Assembly: GCA_902538255.1 (NCBI GenBank)
Contig: CACBEJ010000003.1
Location: 1 to 64,000 of the forward strand
Reading direction: 5' to 3'
DNA length: 64,000 bases
Source: an uncultured Pelagibacteraceae bacterium
GTDB lineage: Bacteria; Pseudomonadota; Alphaproteobacteria; Pelagibacterales; Pelagibacteraceae
Made by a program: the position numbers and the translations under genes
In this document: one piece after another, positions 32,575 to 42,889 of the stretch
How positions within the stretch are numbered: the first letter of the stretch is position 1
Layout of the letters: each line of letters starts with the position of its first letter
Notes under the pieces: generated by a model
What the model was told of the DNA's origin: nothing
Seen by the model: the letters and a program-made list of their open reading frames with translations, nothing else
The model's database searches: none

Positions 32575-32678
32575 ATATGCTTATATAATATATAAATTTT
32601 TAATGTAAATTAACTTAAATTTTATAAAAATGACTATAAAATGTCTAAAAATTAGCCAAAATAGTTGCTTAAACTGAA

Positions 32679-33410
32679 ATGAATACAACCCTGAATTATT
32701 CTCCAAATTTTGACCCAAATAAAAGAAGAGCAAAACAAATTAAATTTGTAATTTTTCATTACACTGGCATGCGAAGGGAAAATGATGCAATTAAAAAATT
32801 AACTTCAAAAAAATCAAAAGTTAGTTGTCATTATCTAATAAAAAGTAATGGTGAGATATTAATTTTTGTACCTGAACTATATATTGCCTGGCACGCAGGA
32901 ATTTCATTCTGGAGGAAATATAAACTGATTAATAAATTTTCTATAGGAATTGAGTTAAGTAATCCAGGTCATGACTATAATTATAAAAAATTTCCAAAAA
33001 AACAAATAAACTCTCTAATTAAGTTGAGTAAATTTTTAATTAGAAAATATAAAATTAAACCATCTTTTTTTTTAGGTCATTCAGATATAGCAGTGGATAG
33101 AAAAAAAGACCCAGGTGAAAAATTTCCTTGGAAATATTTATCTAAAAAGAAAATTGGTTTGTGGCATGATCTAAATCAGAATTTTACTCAAAAAAAAAGA
33201 AATATAGAATTAAAAAAAAATGATAAATTAAAATTTTTTAAAAATTTAGCTAAAATTGGCTATCCTAAGATAAAATTTATTTATGAAACTAGATATACAA
33301 AGTTAATTACAAAAGCATTTCAAAGAAGATTTAGACAAGAATTAATTAATGGTATTATTGATCTAGAATGCTTAGTTATCAGTGATAATATAGCAAAAAA
33401 AATAAAATAA
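32679..33410 (+). CDS. N-acetylmuramoyl-L-alanine amidase (Amidase_2, AmiD-like)
   Basis: VIFHYTGM, SCHYLIKSNGEI, AWHAGISFWR, GIELSNPGHD, GHSDIAVDRKKDPGEKFPW. Confidence 0.93.
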   Translation: MNTTLNYSPNFDPNKRRAKQIKFVIFHYTGMRRENDAIKKLTSKKSKVSCHYLIKSNGEILIFVPELYIAWHAGISFWRKYKLINKFSIGIELSNPGHDYNYKKFPKKQINSLIKLSKFLIRKYKIKPSFFLGHSDIAVDRKKDPGEKFPWKYLSKKKIGLWHDLNQNFTQKKRNIELKKNDKLKFFKNLAKIGYPKIKFIYETRYTKLITKAFQRRFRQELINGIIDLECLVISDNIAKKIK

Positions 33411-33447
33411 TTTCCCTTGATATTTTAAGCTTAAATTATAAGTTGTA

Positions 33448-33808
33448 TATGCCAGATAAATGACTTATCGCTTTAAATTATTTTAAAGAGGAAAGTCCGG
33501 GCTCTACAAGGATACAGTGCCAGGTAATTCCTGGCGGGGGAAACCCTAGGGACAGTGCCACAGAAAATAAACCGCCATAACATGGCAAGGGTGAAAAGGT
33601 GTGGTAAGAGCACACCGGTTCTATTGGTAACAATGAACGCTGGAAAACCCCACTGGGAGCAAGACTAAGTAGAGATGACATTGTTTAAAAACTAAAAGCC
33701 GTCCTTGGCTAGTCATCAGGGTTAGTTGCTTGAGCTTAAGAGTGATTTTAAGCCTAGACAAATGATAAGTTTAAATGACAGAACCCGGCTTATAGTTTAT
33801 CTGGCACT
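33448..33808 (+). ncRNA. rnpB: RNase P RNA (bacterial class A)
   Basis: GAGGAAAGTCCGGGCTC, ggggaaaccctagggacagtgccacagaaa, AGTAGAGATGACA, GACAGAACCCGGCTTAT; P1 gccagataaa (33451)/tttatctggc (33805). Confidence 0.96.
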
Positions 33809-33913
33809 CTATATTTATTATCATAAATAAGTTTCATCGTTTGTTCTCATTTTTGTACCGTAGAGTCAATTTTCTTTCTTATTAAAACAATATTAGCACT
33901 AAAATATTAGGTA

Positions 33914-33967
33914 TTGACGTCTAGTCGCAAAACCCATAATATCCCATAAATTCCCATTTATATGGGA
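33914..33967 (+). promoter_or_regulatory. mraZ promoter with three 10-nt-spaced MraZ boxes plus one inverted box
   Basis: -35 TTGACG (33914-33919), 17 nt, -10 TAATAT (33937-33942); minus strand TGGGA-N5-TGGGA-N5-TGGGT at 33956-33932; plus-strand TGGGA 33963-33967. Confidence 0.7.
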
Positions 33968-33986
33968 ATAAAGGAATTTATGTTTT

Positions 33987-34445
33987 ATGTTTTTATCAAC
34001 ATACGAAAACAAATTAGACAAAAAAGGGAGAGTATCTGTGCCTGCTAGTTTTAGGTCACATTTATCAAATCTAGGTTACAACGGCATTATTTGTTACCCC
34101 TCTTTTAATAATTATTCAATAGAAGCATGTTCTCAAGACAGAATTGAAAAAATTTCTTCAGCAATAGATTCTTTAAATCCTTTTGAGGAAAAAAGAGATT
34201 ATTTTGCAACATCTATTTTAGCTGAAAGTATAAATTTACAATTTGATACTGAAGGAAGAATTTCAATCCCTTCTAAATTATTAAAACATGCAAAAATTAA
34301 AAATAGCATGTTGTTTGTCGGGCAAGGTCAAACCTTTCAAATATGGGAACCAACAGCATTTGAAAAATTTAAGGTAACAGCAAGAAAAAAAGCAAATATT
34401 AATAGAGCTAATCTTAAATGGGAGCTTCAACAAAACAAACAATAG
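33987..34445 (+). CDS. mraZ: Transcriptional regulator MraZ
   Basis: MFLSTYENKLDKKGRVSVPASFRSHL; LQFDTEGRISIPSKLLKHA tandem MraZ repeats. Confidence 0.95.
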   Translation: MFLSTYENKLDKKGRVSVPASFRSHLSNLGYNGIICYPSFNNYSIEACSQDRIEKISSAIDSLNPFEEKRDYFATSILAESINLQFDTEGRISIPSKLLKHAKIKNSMLFVGQGQTFQIWEPTAFEKFKVTARKKANINRANLKWELQQNKQ

Positions 34446-34454
34446 GGGATAAAA

Positions 34455-35936
34455 ATGACAATTAACTTTAAAGCACCAGAGATAAAAGAGCTACAACCAC
34501 GATTACTAGTTTTAGGAGTTGGTGGAGCTGGCGGAAATGCAATTAATGAAATGATTGAAAATAATCTTCAAGGAGTAGAATTTATTGCAGTCAATACAGA
34601 CGCTCAAGATTTAAAATTAAGTAAAGCAAAAACAAGAATTCAAATCGGTTTAAATTTAACAAAAGGCTTAGGAGCAGGTGCAAAGCTTGATATTGGTCAA
34701 GCCGCTGCTGATGAATCTTTAAATGAAATTGTAAATACACTTCAGGGTGCAAACATGGTTTTTATTGCAGCTGGGATGGGAGGTGGAACAGGTACTGGTG
34801 CTGCTCATGTCATAGCAAGAGCTGCTAAAGAATTAAATATATTAACTGTAGGTGTTGTGACTCTTCCATTTTTGTATGAAGGCCCCTCTAGAATGAGAAG
34901 AGCACAACAAGGTTTGGAAGAGTTAAGAAAACATGTTGATACAATAATTGTTATTCCTAATCAAAACCTATTCAAAATAGCTAACGAACAAACAACTTTT
35001 GAAGAGTCGTTTAATCTTTCAAATAATGTTTTAATGCATGGTGTTCAAAGTATAACTGATTTGATGGTAAGACCTGGTTTAATCAACTTGGATTTTGCTG
35101 ATGTTGAGACTGTTATGGCAGCAATGGGTAAAGCCATGATGGGTACTGGTGAAGCTGAGGGAGAAGGTAGAGCTCTAAAAGCAGCCGAGATGGCAATTAG
35201 TAATCCATTAATTGATGACTACACCTTAAAAGGTGCAAAAGGATTACTAGTAAATATTACTGGCGGTAAAGATTTAAAACTTTTTGAAGTTGATGAAGCA
35301 GTAAATAAAGTAAGAGCAGAAGTTGATCCTGAAGCAGAATTAATTATTGGAGCAATCACTGATACAGAGCTGGATGGAAAAATGAGAGTTTCAATTGTTG
35401 CGACCTCATTAGATGGTCAACAACCAGAGTCAAAATCTGTTGTTAACATGGTTCATCGAATTCAAAATCGTAACCCTGGTTACTCTGATTTTTCAAATAT
35501 GGGATCTTCTCAATCCTTCAATTTTTCAAACACAATATCATCAAACCCCATTACTCATGGTGCTAATGCTCTAAAACTTGAAAATGAGATTATCCAAGAG
35601 CAACAAACTGAAAGCTCCCATAATCAAATGATGAATGAAGAGGTTGTTCAAAATACTAACAAGGAAAGTGAGAGTATTGTTGAAGATAATTCAGTTAATG
35701 AAAAGGAAAAATCTTTTACGCAAGGAGCTATGGAAACTAATCATGAAGAAAACTATGAGAACAATTTTGATGAAGAGATTTCGAATGATCTCAAGGAATT
35801 TGGAGTTGATTCTGATGCGCCAGATTTATTCAGTTCTGAATCTGAAAGCTCAAGTTCAGATGAACTTTTATCTTCTGACCAAGAGGAAGAAGATGATCTT
35901 GAGATACCAGCATTCTTAAGAAGACAAAAAAATTAA
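34455..35936 (+). CDS. ftsZ: Cell division protein FtsZ
   Basis: [31 protein letters not shown] tubulin signature, C-terminal [11 protein letters not shown]. Confidence 0.97.
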   Translation: MTINFKAPEIKELQPRLLVLGVGGAGGNAINEMIENNLQGVEFIAVNTDAQDLKLSKAKTRIQIGLNLTKGLGAGAKLDIGQAAADESLNEIVNTLQGANMVFIAAGMGGGTGTGAAHVIARAAKELNILTVGVVTLPFLYEGPSRMRRAQQGLEELRKHVDTIIVIPNQNLFKIANEQTTFEESFNLSNNVLMHGVQSITDLMVRPGLINLDFADVETVMAAMGKAMMGTGEAEGEGRALKAAEMAISNPLIDDYTLKGAKGLLVNITGGKDLKLFEVDEAVNKVRAEVDPEAELIIGAITDTELDGKMRVSIVATSLDGQQPESKSVVNMVHRIQNRNPGYSDFSNMGSSQSFNFSNTISSNPITHGANALKLENEIIQEQQTESSHNQMMNEEVVQNTNKESESIVEDNSVNEKEKSFTQGAMETNHEENYENNFDEEISNDLKEFGVDSDAPDLFSSESESSSSDELLSSDQEEEDDLEIPAFLRRQKN

Positions 35937-35954
35937 TGGTCTTCTTAGAAATAA

Positions 35955-36965
35955 ATGGACGCCACCATAGTACCAAAAATACAAAAGCATTATCCGGTAC
36001 TGCTAAAAGAAATTATTAGCGTTATTTCCCCTCAACATGGTGGCACATTTATTGATTGTACTTTCGGTCAAGGTGGTTATTCCAAAAAAATTTTAGATTT
36101 TAAAAATACAAAAGTTATAGCTCTAGATAGAGATTTAGAGAGTGCAAAAATTGCTAATCAATTAAAAGAAAATTTTGAAGATAGATTTATATTTAAAAAT
36201 ATTAAATTTAGTCAGTTAAGTAATTTAAAACTCAAAAATGAAAACATAAGAGGAGTAATTTTTGATCTAGGTTATTCTTATACTCAAATAAAAGACCCAC
36301 AAAAAGGATTGTCATTTTCTGATAGTGGTAAATTAAATATGCAACTAGGATTAAATAGTTATTCAGCAGAAGACGTAATTAATAAACTTGATGAAAAAGA
36401 ATTAGAAAGAATTTTTAAATTTTTTGGAGATGAAAAAGAAGCAAAATTTATTGCACGAAATATAACAAAAGAAAGATCTAAAAATCTAATTGATACTAAA
36501 TCTTTAGTTGAAATTATTGACAATTCAAAAAAAAGAAAAAATTTTAAAGTTCATAATGCGACCAAAGTTTTCCAGGCACTAAGAATATTAGTAAATAAAG
36601 AAATAAGTGAATTAATTTATGGGCTTATTAATGCCACTAAAGTTTTAAAAAAAGGGGGTGTTTTAGGGGTAGTTACATTTCATTCTTTAGAGGATAAAAT
36701 AGTAAAATATTTTTTTAAAAGTCTCTCTGAAAACAAAAGTATTTCACGATATAGCCCTGTTGTAAAACAAGCAGATATATTATTTAATTTAATTCAAAAA
36801 AAACCAATAACTCCTTCAGAAGAAGAGGTAAGCAAAAATCCATCATCTAGATCTGCTAAACTTAGATATGTAATAAAAAAAAAGGATTTTTATAATTTTG
36901 ATAATGATTTAGAGGAGCAATTCAGAAATTATATTGAAATTGAAAATTATGGAGACAAACTGTGA
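35955..36965 (+). CDS. rsmH: 16S rRNA (cytosine1402-N4)-methyltransferase
   Basis: [53 protein letters not shown]. Confidence 0.95.
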   Translation: MDATIVPKIQKHYPVLLKEIISVISPQHGGTFIDCTFGQGGYSKKILDFKNTKVIALDRDLESAKIANQLKENFEDRFIFKNIKFSQLSNLKLKNENIRGVIFDLGYSYTQIKDPQKGLSFSDSGKLNMQLGLNSYSAEDVINKLDEKELERIFKFFGDEKEAKFIARNITKERSKNLIDTKSLVEIIDNSKKRKNFKVHNATKVFQALRILVNKEISELIYGLINATKVLKKGGVLGVVTFHSLEDKIVKYFFKSLSENKSISRYSPVVKQADILFNLIQKKPITPSEEEVSKNPSSRSAKLRYVIKKKDFYNFDNDLEEQFRNYIEIENYGDKL

Positions 36966-37267
36966 AAAAGTTTGCTTTAGCAGTAGTGATTTTTTTTTTA
37001 GTCCTATCAACTGCAATAATAAAAAATACGACTAAACAGATTGAAGATGAAATATTCACAGCAAAAGAGAATATAAGAGTTTTAAAGTCAGAATTTGAAA
37101 ATATATCATTGGAGTATGATTACTTAAGTTCTGCTGAAAGATTACTTGAATATCAGTCTAAGTATTTTGAGGATGAGTTAATACAAAAAAATATAAACGA
37201 TTTAAAAATTTATAATATTTCAGATGATTTAAATAAAATCCAAAATTTTAAAATTATAAGAGAGTAA
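36962..37267 (+). CDS. ftsL: FtsL-like cell division protein
   Basis: Position between rsmH and ftsI; short bitopic coiled-coil protein. Confidence 0.7.
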   Translation: MKKFALAVVIFFLVLSTAIIKNTTKQIEDEIFTAKENIRVLKSEFENISLEYDYLSSAERLLEYQSKYFEDELIQKNINDLKIYNISDDLNKIQNFKIIRE

Positions 37268-38958
37268 TGACAAATAATAAATTAAAATTGACTATAGAAG
37301 ACTACAAAAGTGATTTTATTTTTAAGAAAAAAGAGAATGGATTAAATATTCAATTTAATCGTGTAGCTTTTATTTTCTTTGTTTTTTTAATAATATATTT
37401 AATTTACACAATACACCTAGTTCACTTAGGTTCACGAAAGAGTAAATTAGATAAAACAAATAATCTTCCTGCATCTAAAACTCAGCTTTATCGAGCAGAT
37501 ATCATTGATATTAATGGAAATTACTTAGCTAAGACAGTTAAATCGATTGATATTGGTTTAAAAACTTCAGATATAATCAATGAAAAAAAATTACTTCTAA
37601 GTTTAAATATTATTTTTCCTAATAAAAATTTTAATGAAATTAAAAAAAAAATAAAAACTAAGAAATTTTTTTATTTAGAGAAGAAAATTTCAGAGGAAAA
37701 TTATGAAAAAATAATGAAATTAGGGGACAAATCTTTAGTTCCAGAGGAAAGAATTTTAAGAATTTATCCACAAAAAAATCTTTTTAGTCATGTTTTAGGT
37801 CAGATAGACGATGATAATAATGGTATTTCTGGATTAGAAAAATCGTTAAATGATGAACTTAGAAAATCAAAAGAGTCAATTAAACTTACCTTAGATAAAG
37901 ATATTCAGTTTTTAATAAGAAATGAATTAATTAAATATCAGGAAATTTTTAAAAGCAAAGGTAGTGCAGCAATCTTAATGGATGTTAATAATGGCAATAT
38001 TTTATCATTAGTTTCTTTGCCAGATTTTAATCCAAATGAAAGACAAAATATTATAGATGTAAATTATATTAATAGAGTAACTAAAGGAACTTATGAACTT
38101 GGGTCTGTATTTAAAGCATTTACTTTTGCTAGTGCCTTAAATGAAAAGGTAATTAAACCAGAGACTGAATTTTTAGATTTACCCAAATCAATTAAATGTG
38201 ACAAATATAGAATAGGTGAGTACGATAATGAAATACCATCAGATTTAACTGCAGAGCAAATTTTAGTTAGATCTGGAAACATAGGATCAGTAAAAATTGC
38301 TCAAAAGGTTGGCTCAGAAAAGTTTAAATTATTTTTAGAAAAAGTTGGCGTGTTAAGTGATATTGATTTTGATATTGAAGAAGTTGCTCCTCAAAAAAAT
38401 TATGATTTTGGAAAATGCAGACTGGCTACAGCTTCTTTTGGGCATGGAATAGCAACTACAATTCTTCAATTAGCAAAAGGTTATTCTGTTTTGTCAAATG
38501 GTGGGTATGAAATTAAGCCAACATTAATTTATAAAGAAAATAATTTTAATAAAAAAAATAAAAGAATATTAAACAGGGGTATTTCAGAACAAGTTGTTAC
38601 TGCTTTAAGAAAAATTGTAAATACTGAGGAAGGGACAGCTAAATTTGCAGATGTTCAAAATTATGAAATTGGTGGAAAAACAGGAACTGCTGATCAACCT
38701 GAGGGAGGAGCATATTCTGAGGCAAAAATAAATACTTTTGCCTCCATTTTTCCCACATCAAATCCACAATTTGTTTTTGTTGTAATGCTAGATACTCCAA
38801 AAAAATCTGAAGATTATTATTATAAATATAGACATCGAAAAGGAGGGTGGAAGGGCACACTTTATAATACTGCTGGCTGGACCTCAGTAGAGGTAGCTGG
38901 AAAAGTCATAGATAAAATTGGGCCTATTTTAGCCACAAAATATATAGAGGTTAATTAA
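37267..38958 (+). CDS. ftsI: Penicillin-binding protein 3 / FtsI
   Basis: TKGTYELGSVFKAFTFASAL (SxxK), SGN, GGKTGTADQ (KTGT). Confidence 0.93.
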   Translation: MTNNKLKLTIEDYKSDFIFKKKENGLNIQFNRVAFIFFVFLIIYLIYTIHLVHLGSRKSKLDKTNNLPASKTQLYRADIIDINGNYLAKTVKSIDIGLKTSDIINEKKLLLSLNIIFPNKNFNEIKKKIKTKKFFYLEKKISEENYEKIMKLGDKSLVPEERILRIYPQKNLFSHVLGQIDDDNNGISGLEKSLNDELRKSKESIKLTLDKDIQFLIRNELIKYQEIFKSKGSAAILMDVNNGNILSLVSLPDFNPNERQNIIDVNYINRVTKGTYELGSVFKAFTFASALNEKVIKPETEFLDLPKSIKCDKYRIGEYDNEIPSDLTAEQILVRSGNIGSVKIAQKVGSEKFKLFLEKVGVLSDIDFDIEEVAPQKNYDFGKCRLATASFGHGIATTILQLAKGYSVLSNGGYEIKPTLIYKENNFNKKNKRILNRGISEQVVTALRKIVNTEEGTAKFADVQNYEIGGKTGTADQPEGGAYSEAKINTFASIFPTSNPQFVFVVMLDTPKKSEDYYYKYRHRKGGWKGTLYNTAGWTSVEVAGKVIDKIGPILATKYIEVN

Positions 38959-38960
38959 TT

Positions 38961-41804
38961 ATGCTTCTAGGAAACTACTTTAATAACATAAATAAAAATT
39001 ATAAAAATTTTTCTTTTTCAGGAATTTCATTTGACACGAAGAGTATTAAAAAAAATAATATTTTTTTTGCAATCAAAGGAAATAGTACTGATGGTCATAA
39101 ATTTATACCTAAGGCAATCAAAAAAGGATCTAAAATTATTGTAACCGATAGAAAAGTAAATCCATTCCAAAATGGAATTTTGTATATTCGTACAAATAAT
39201 GTAAGAAAATTATTAGCTGAAACTGCTTTTAAAATTTATGATAAAAAACCTAAAAATTTAATTGCTGTTACTGGTACAAATGGAAAATCATCAGTTGCAG
39301 ATTTTTATTATCAAATATTAAAAATAAATAATAAAAAAGGTGCTTCAATTGGCACATTAGGCGTTAAATCAAAAAGTATGAATCTGAATTTATCTAATAC
39401 CACAATAGATCCAATCAAATTGGCCAAAATATTAAGCAAGTTAAAAAATCAAAAAATAGAAAATGTAATTATGGAAGCCTCAAGCCATGGTTTGAAGCAA
39501 AATAGATTAGATGGTTTACAGTTCAATTCAGGTATATTTACTAATCTATCCCATGATCATCTTGATTATCATAAAAATTTTAAAAACTATTTAAATGCAA
39601 AACTTTATTTATTTGAAAACCTAATCTCAAAAAGAGGAAATGTCATTACAGATCAATTAATACCTGAGTTTAAAAATATAAAAAAAATTGCAATAAATAA
39701 GAAATTAAAATTACATACACTTAATGATGAGAAAAATAATCTCGAGCTCTTATCTCATAATTTTAAAGGAGAGTGTCAATTTCTAAGAATTAAATTAAAT
39801 AGCTCAACAAGAGATATAAATTTAAATTTAATTGGAAAGATACAAATAAAAAATGTTTTGATGGCAATAATTGCAGCAAAATATAGTGGTATTAGTCTAG
39901 ATAAAATTTTAAATACAATTCCAAAATTAAAACCAGTTGAGGGAAGGTTTGAAAAAATTGGTAAAATTAAAAATCAATCAAAAGTAATTCTTGATTATTC
40001 TCATACGCCTGATGCTTTAAAAACGTGTCTTTTAAATCTTAGAGAACAATTTCCTAATAAATTAATCACAGTTCTATTTGGTTGTGGGGGAAATAGGGAT
40101 CAAAGTAAAAGATCAAAAATGGGAAAAATAGCATGTGATACTGCAGATAATATCATTCTTACAAATGATAATCCTAGGTTTGAAAATCCTCAAAAAATAA
40201 GAAGAGATATAAAAAAGGGAATTAAAAAAAAGAGAATTATTGAAATATCTAATAGAGCAATAGCAATAACACAAGCTGTTTATAATTTGAATTCAGGTGA
40301 TATCTTGTTAGTTGCCGGGAGAGGCCATGAGAAAACCCAAGATATTGGAAATAAAAAAATTTTTTTTTCAGATAGAAAGGTAATTCTAAACGCTATTAAG
40401 CATAAAAATAATAATTTATCAGATAATTTAAAATTAAATGTGGTTAAAGAGGCAGCTAAAATAAAAAAATTGTCTGCTTCCATATCTTTAAAAACAGCAA
40501 GAATTAATTCTCAAGAAGTTACTAAAAATGATATTTTTTTTGCTATTAGAGGAAAAAAAAATGACGGTAATAAATATGTTTCACAATCATTCAATAGAAA
40601 AGCATCCTTAGCTATAGTAAATAAAATTCAAAATAAATTGAATAAAAGTCGACAAATTAAAGTAAAAAATACTTTAAAATTCTTAACAGATATTTCAAAA
40701 ACTTTTAGAAAAAGTATTGATACTAATATTATAGCTATTACAGGCAGTTGTGGCAAAACCACACTTAAAGAATTGTTGGGTAAAGTATTAAGCAAAAATT
40801 CAAAAGTAAGTATTTCTCCAAAATCTTATAACAATAAATTTGGAGTTCCTTTAAGTCTTTTTAATTTAAAACAAAATGATGAATTTGGAATTTTAGAAAT
40901 TGGAATGGATAAAAAAGGTGAAATTGACTATTTGTCTAAAATTATAAAACCAGATGTTGGTGTGATAACAAATATAAGTTATGCGCATGCTAAAAATTTT
41001 AAAAATATTAAACAAATTGCTTTGGCAAAATCCGAAATTATTAACAATATAAAACCTAATGGTTATGTTGTATTAAATGCAGATGACAGCTTTTTTCAAT
41101 TACATAAAAAAATTGCCATAGAAAATAAAATTAAAGTAGTTTCTTTTGGAATTGAAAGTCAGAAATCAGACATTAAATTAATCAATATACAGCCGTTTGG
41201 AAAAAATTTTAGAATTAATATAAGATTAAATAATAAAAAAAAGTATTTTGTATTATCTAACGATTTTCGAAACAATATATACAATACACTTTCTACTTTA
41301 GCAGTTATCAGTATTTATAAAAATATATTTAAACTTAATGAAAATATTTTTCTCAATTTTAAAATTCCAGAAGGAAGAGGAGACTATTCTGTAGTAAAAA
41401 TTGATAATAAAAAAATAAATTTAATTGATCAAAGTTATAATTCAAATCCTCTATCACTAAAATCAGCAATAAAAAATTTCGATAAAATAAACTCAAAAAA
41501 ATCAAAAAAATATCTACTAATTGGTGACATGTTAGAGCTTGGTAATCATTCTAAAAAACTTCATCAATCTATTGCTCCAATAATAAATCAAACCAAGATA
41601 GATAAGTTATTTGTTAAAGGTAAAATGGCATCTATGATATTTGCAAATATTTCAAAAGCCAAAAAAGGCAAGATTTTATTAAACAATTCTCAAATTGTTG
41701 AATTTATTAGAAAAGATTTAAATAATAATGATTATTTAATGATTAAAGCCTCACTTGCGACAGGATTCAACGACATAGTAAAAGAACTGAAAGGATTGCA
41801 GTAA
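38961..41804 (+). CDS. murEF: Fused MurE-MurF (UDP-MurNAc-tripeptide synthetase and MurNAc-pentapeptide synthetase)
   Basis: Single 947-aa ORF with two Mur-ligase modules: VTGTNGKSSVADFY plus DNPRFENP (mDAP motif), then ITGSCGKTTLKELLGK plus DQSYNSNPLSLKSA. Confidence 0.94.
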   Translation: MLLGNYFNNINKNYKNFSFSGISFDTKSIKKNNIFFAIKGNSTDGHKFIPKAIKKGSKIIVTDRKVNPFQNGILYIRTNNVRKLLAETAFKIYDKKPKNLIAVTGTNGKSSVADFYYQILKINNKKGASIGTLGVKSKSMNLNLSNTTIDPIKLAKILSKLKNQKIENVIMEASSHGLKQNRLDGLQFNSGIFTNLSHDHLDYHKNFKNYLNAKLYLFENLISKRGNVITDQLIPEFKNIKKIAINKKLKLHTLNDEKNNLELLSHNFKGECQFLRIKLNSSTRDINLNLIGKIQIKNVLMAIIAAKYSGISLDKILNTIPKLKPVEGRFEKIGKIKNQSKVILDYSHTPDALKTCLLNLREQFPNKLITVLFGCGGNRDQSKRSKMGKIACDTADNIILTNDNPRFENPQKIRRDIKKGIKKKRIIEISNRAIAITQAVYNLNSGDILLVAGRGHEKTQDIGNKKIFFSDRKVILNAIKHKNNNLSDNLKLNVVKEAAKIKKLSASISLKTARINSQEVTKNDIFFAIRGKKNDGNKYVSQSFNRKASLAIVNKIQNKLNKSRQIKVKNTLKFLTDISKTFRKSIDTNIIAITGSCGKTTLKELLGKVLSKNSKVSISPKSYNNKFGVPLSLFNLKQNDEFGILEIGMDKKGEIDYLSKIIKPDVGVITNISYAHAKNFKNIKQIALAKSEIINNIKPNGYVVLNADDSFFQLHKKIAIENKIKVVSFGIESQKSDIKLINIQPFGKNFRINIRLNNKKKYFVLSNDFRNNIYNTLSTLAVISIYKNIFKLNENIFLNFKIPEGRGDYSVVKIDNKKINLIDQSYNSNPLSLKSAIKNFDKINSKKSKKYLLIGDMLELGNHSKKLHQSIAPIINQTKIDKLFVKGKMASMIFANISKAKKGKILLNNSQIVEFIRKDLNNNDYLMIKASLATGFNDIVKELKGLQ

Positions 41805-42889
41805 TGCTTTATCAATTTTTATTAAATTTTGTTGACACTTTTAGTTTTTTAAATGTTTTTAAATATTTAACTTTTAGAACAGGTTTATCTTTTTTCACCT
41901 CATTGGTTATTGTGCTGATTATTGGAGGTCCTTTTATTAAATTTTTTTCAAAACAAAAAATTTTAAATCCAATCCGGGATGATGGACCTCAAGATCATAT
42001 AGTTAAAAAAATTGGTACACCAACAATGGGAGGTTTAATAATTTTATTCGGCTTATTAATATCAGTAATATTTTGGGCAGATTTATCTAATATTAATATT
42101 TTATTTTGTGTCTATATAGCAATTACATTTGGTTTGCTGGGAGCATATGATGACTTTAAGAAGATTAAATATAGTAACTCATCAGGAATTTCTTCAAAGT
42201 TTAAAATAACCTCACAAATAATAATAGCAATTATTGGTGTAAGTTTTTTTGTCTATTTAAACGATTATCAAGATTTAAATAATTTATATTTTCCATTCTT
42301 TAAAAATTTAATTGTAAACCTTGGATGGTTTTTTATACCATTTGCAATATTTGTAATCATAGGCTCATCTAATGCTGTTAACCTTACGGATGGATTAGAT
42401 GGTCTAGCAACAGTGCCCGTAATATTAGTTGCAGCATGTTTTGCTTTTATCAGTTATGTTACTGGTAATATAGTATTTTCAAATTATTTACAGATACCCT
42501 ACATAGAAGGAACGGGAGAAGTATCAATTTTTTGTGGGGCAATTATTGGTTCTTGTTTAGGTTTCTTATGGTTTAATGCTCCACCTGCTAAAATTTTTAT
42601 GGGCGACACAGGCTCATTATCTCTTGGAGGATCTTTAGGAGCAGTAGGAATTATCACAAAGCATGAAATTGTTTTAGCTATTACTGGTGGACTTTTTGTA
42701 CTAGAGGCAGTTTCAGTAATGGTTCAGGTGATTTCGTTTAAACTTACTGGAAAAAGAATTTTTAGAATGGCGCCTATTCATCATCATTTTGAGAAAAAGG
42801 GATGGCCAGAGTCTACTGTTGTAATTAGGTTTTGGATTATCTCTATCATTCTAGCAATGATTGGTTTAGCTACCTTAAAATTAAGATAA
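41804..42889 (+). CDS. mraY: Phospho-N-acetylmuramoyl-pentapeptide transferase
   Basis: GTPTMGGLIIL, NAVNLTDGLDGLA, GDTGSLSLGG, MAPIHHHFEKKGWPE. Confidence 0.97.
   Translation: MLYQFLLNFVDTFSFLNVFKYLTFRTGLSFFTSLVIVLIIGGPFIKFFSKQKILNPIRDDGPQDHIVKKIGTPTMGGLIILFGLLISVIFWADLSNINILFCVYIAITFGLLGAYDDFKKIKYSNSSGISSKFKITSQIIIAIIGVSFFVYLNDYQDLNNLYFPFFKNLIVNLGWFFIPFAIFVIIGSSNAVNLTDGLDGLATVPVILVAACFAFISYVTGNIVFSNYLQIPYIEGTGEVSIFCGAIIGSCLGFLWFNAPPAKIFMGDTGSLSLGGSLGAVGIITKHEIVLAITGGLFVLEAVSVMVQVISFKLTGKRIFRMAPIHHHFEKKGWPESTVVIRFWIISIILAMIGLATLKLR

Noticed and set aside
33478-33681. 67-aa minus-strand ORF
   Set aside because: Lies entirely within rnpB; a structured RNA explains the region.
35635-35919. 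94-aa + strand ORF inside the ftsZ C-terminal linker
   Set aside because: Alternate-frame reading of the acidic linker, rich in K/R/M; not convincing.
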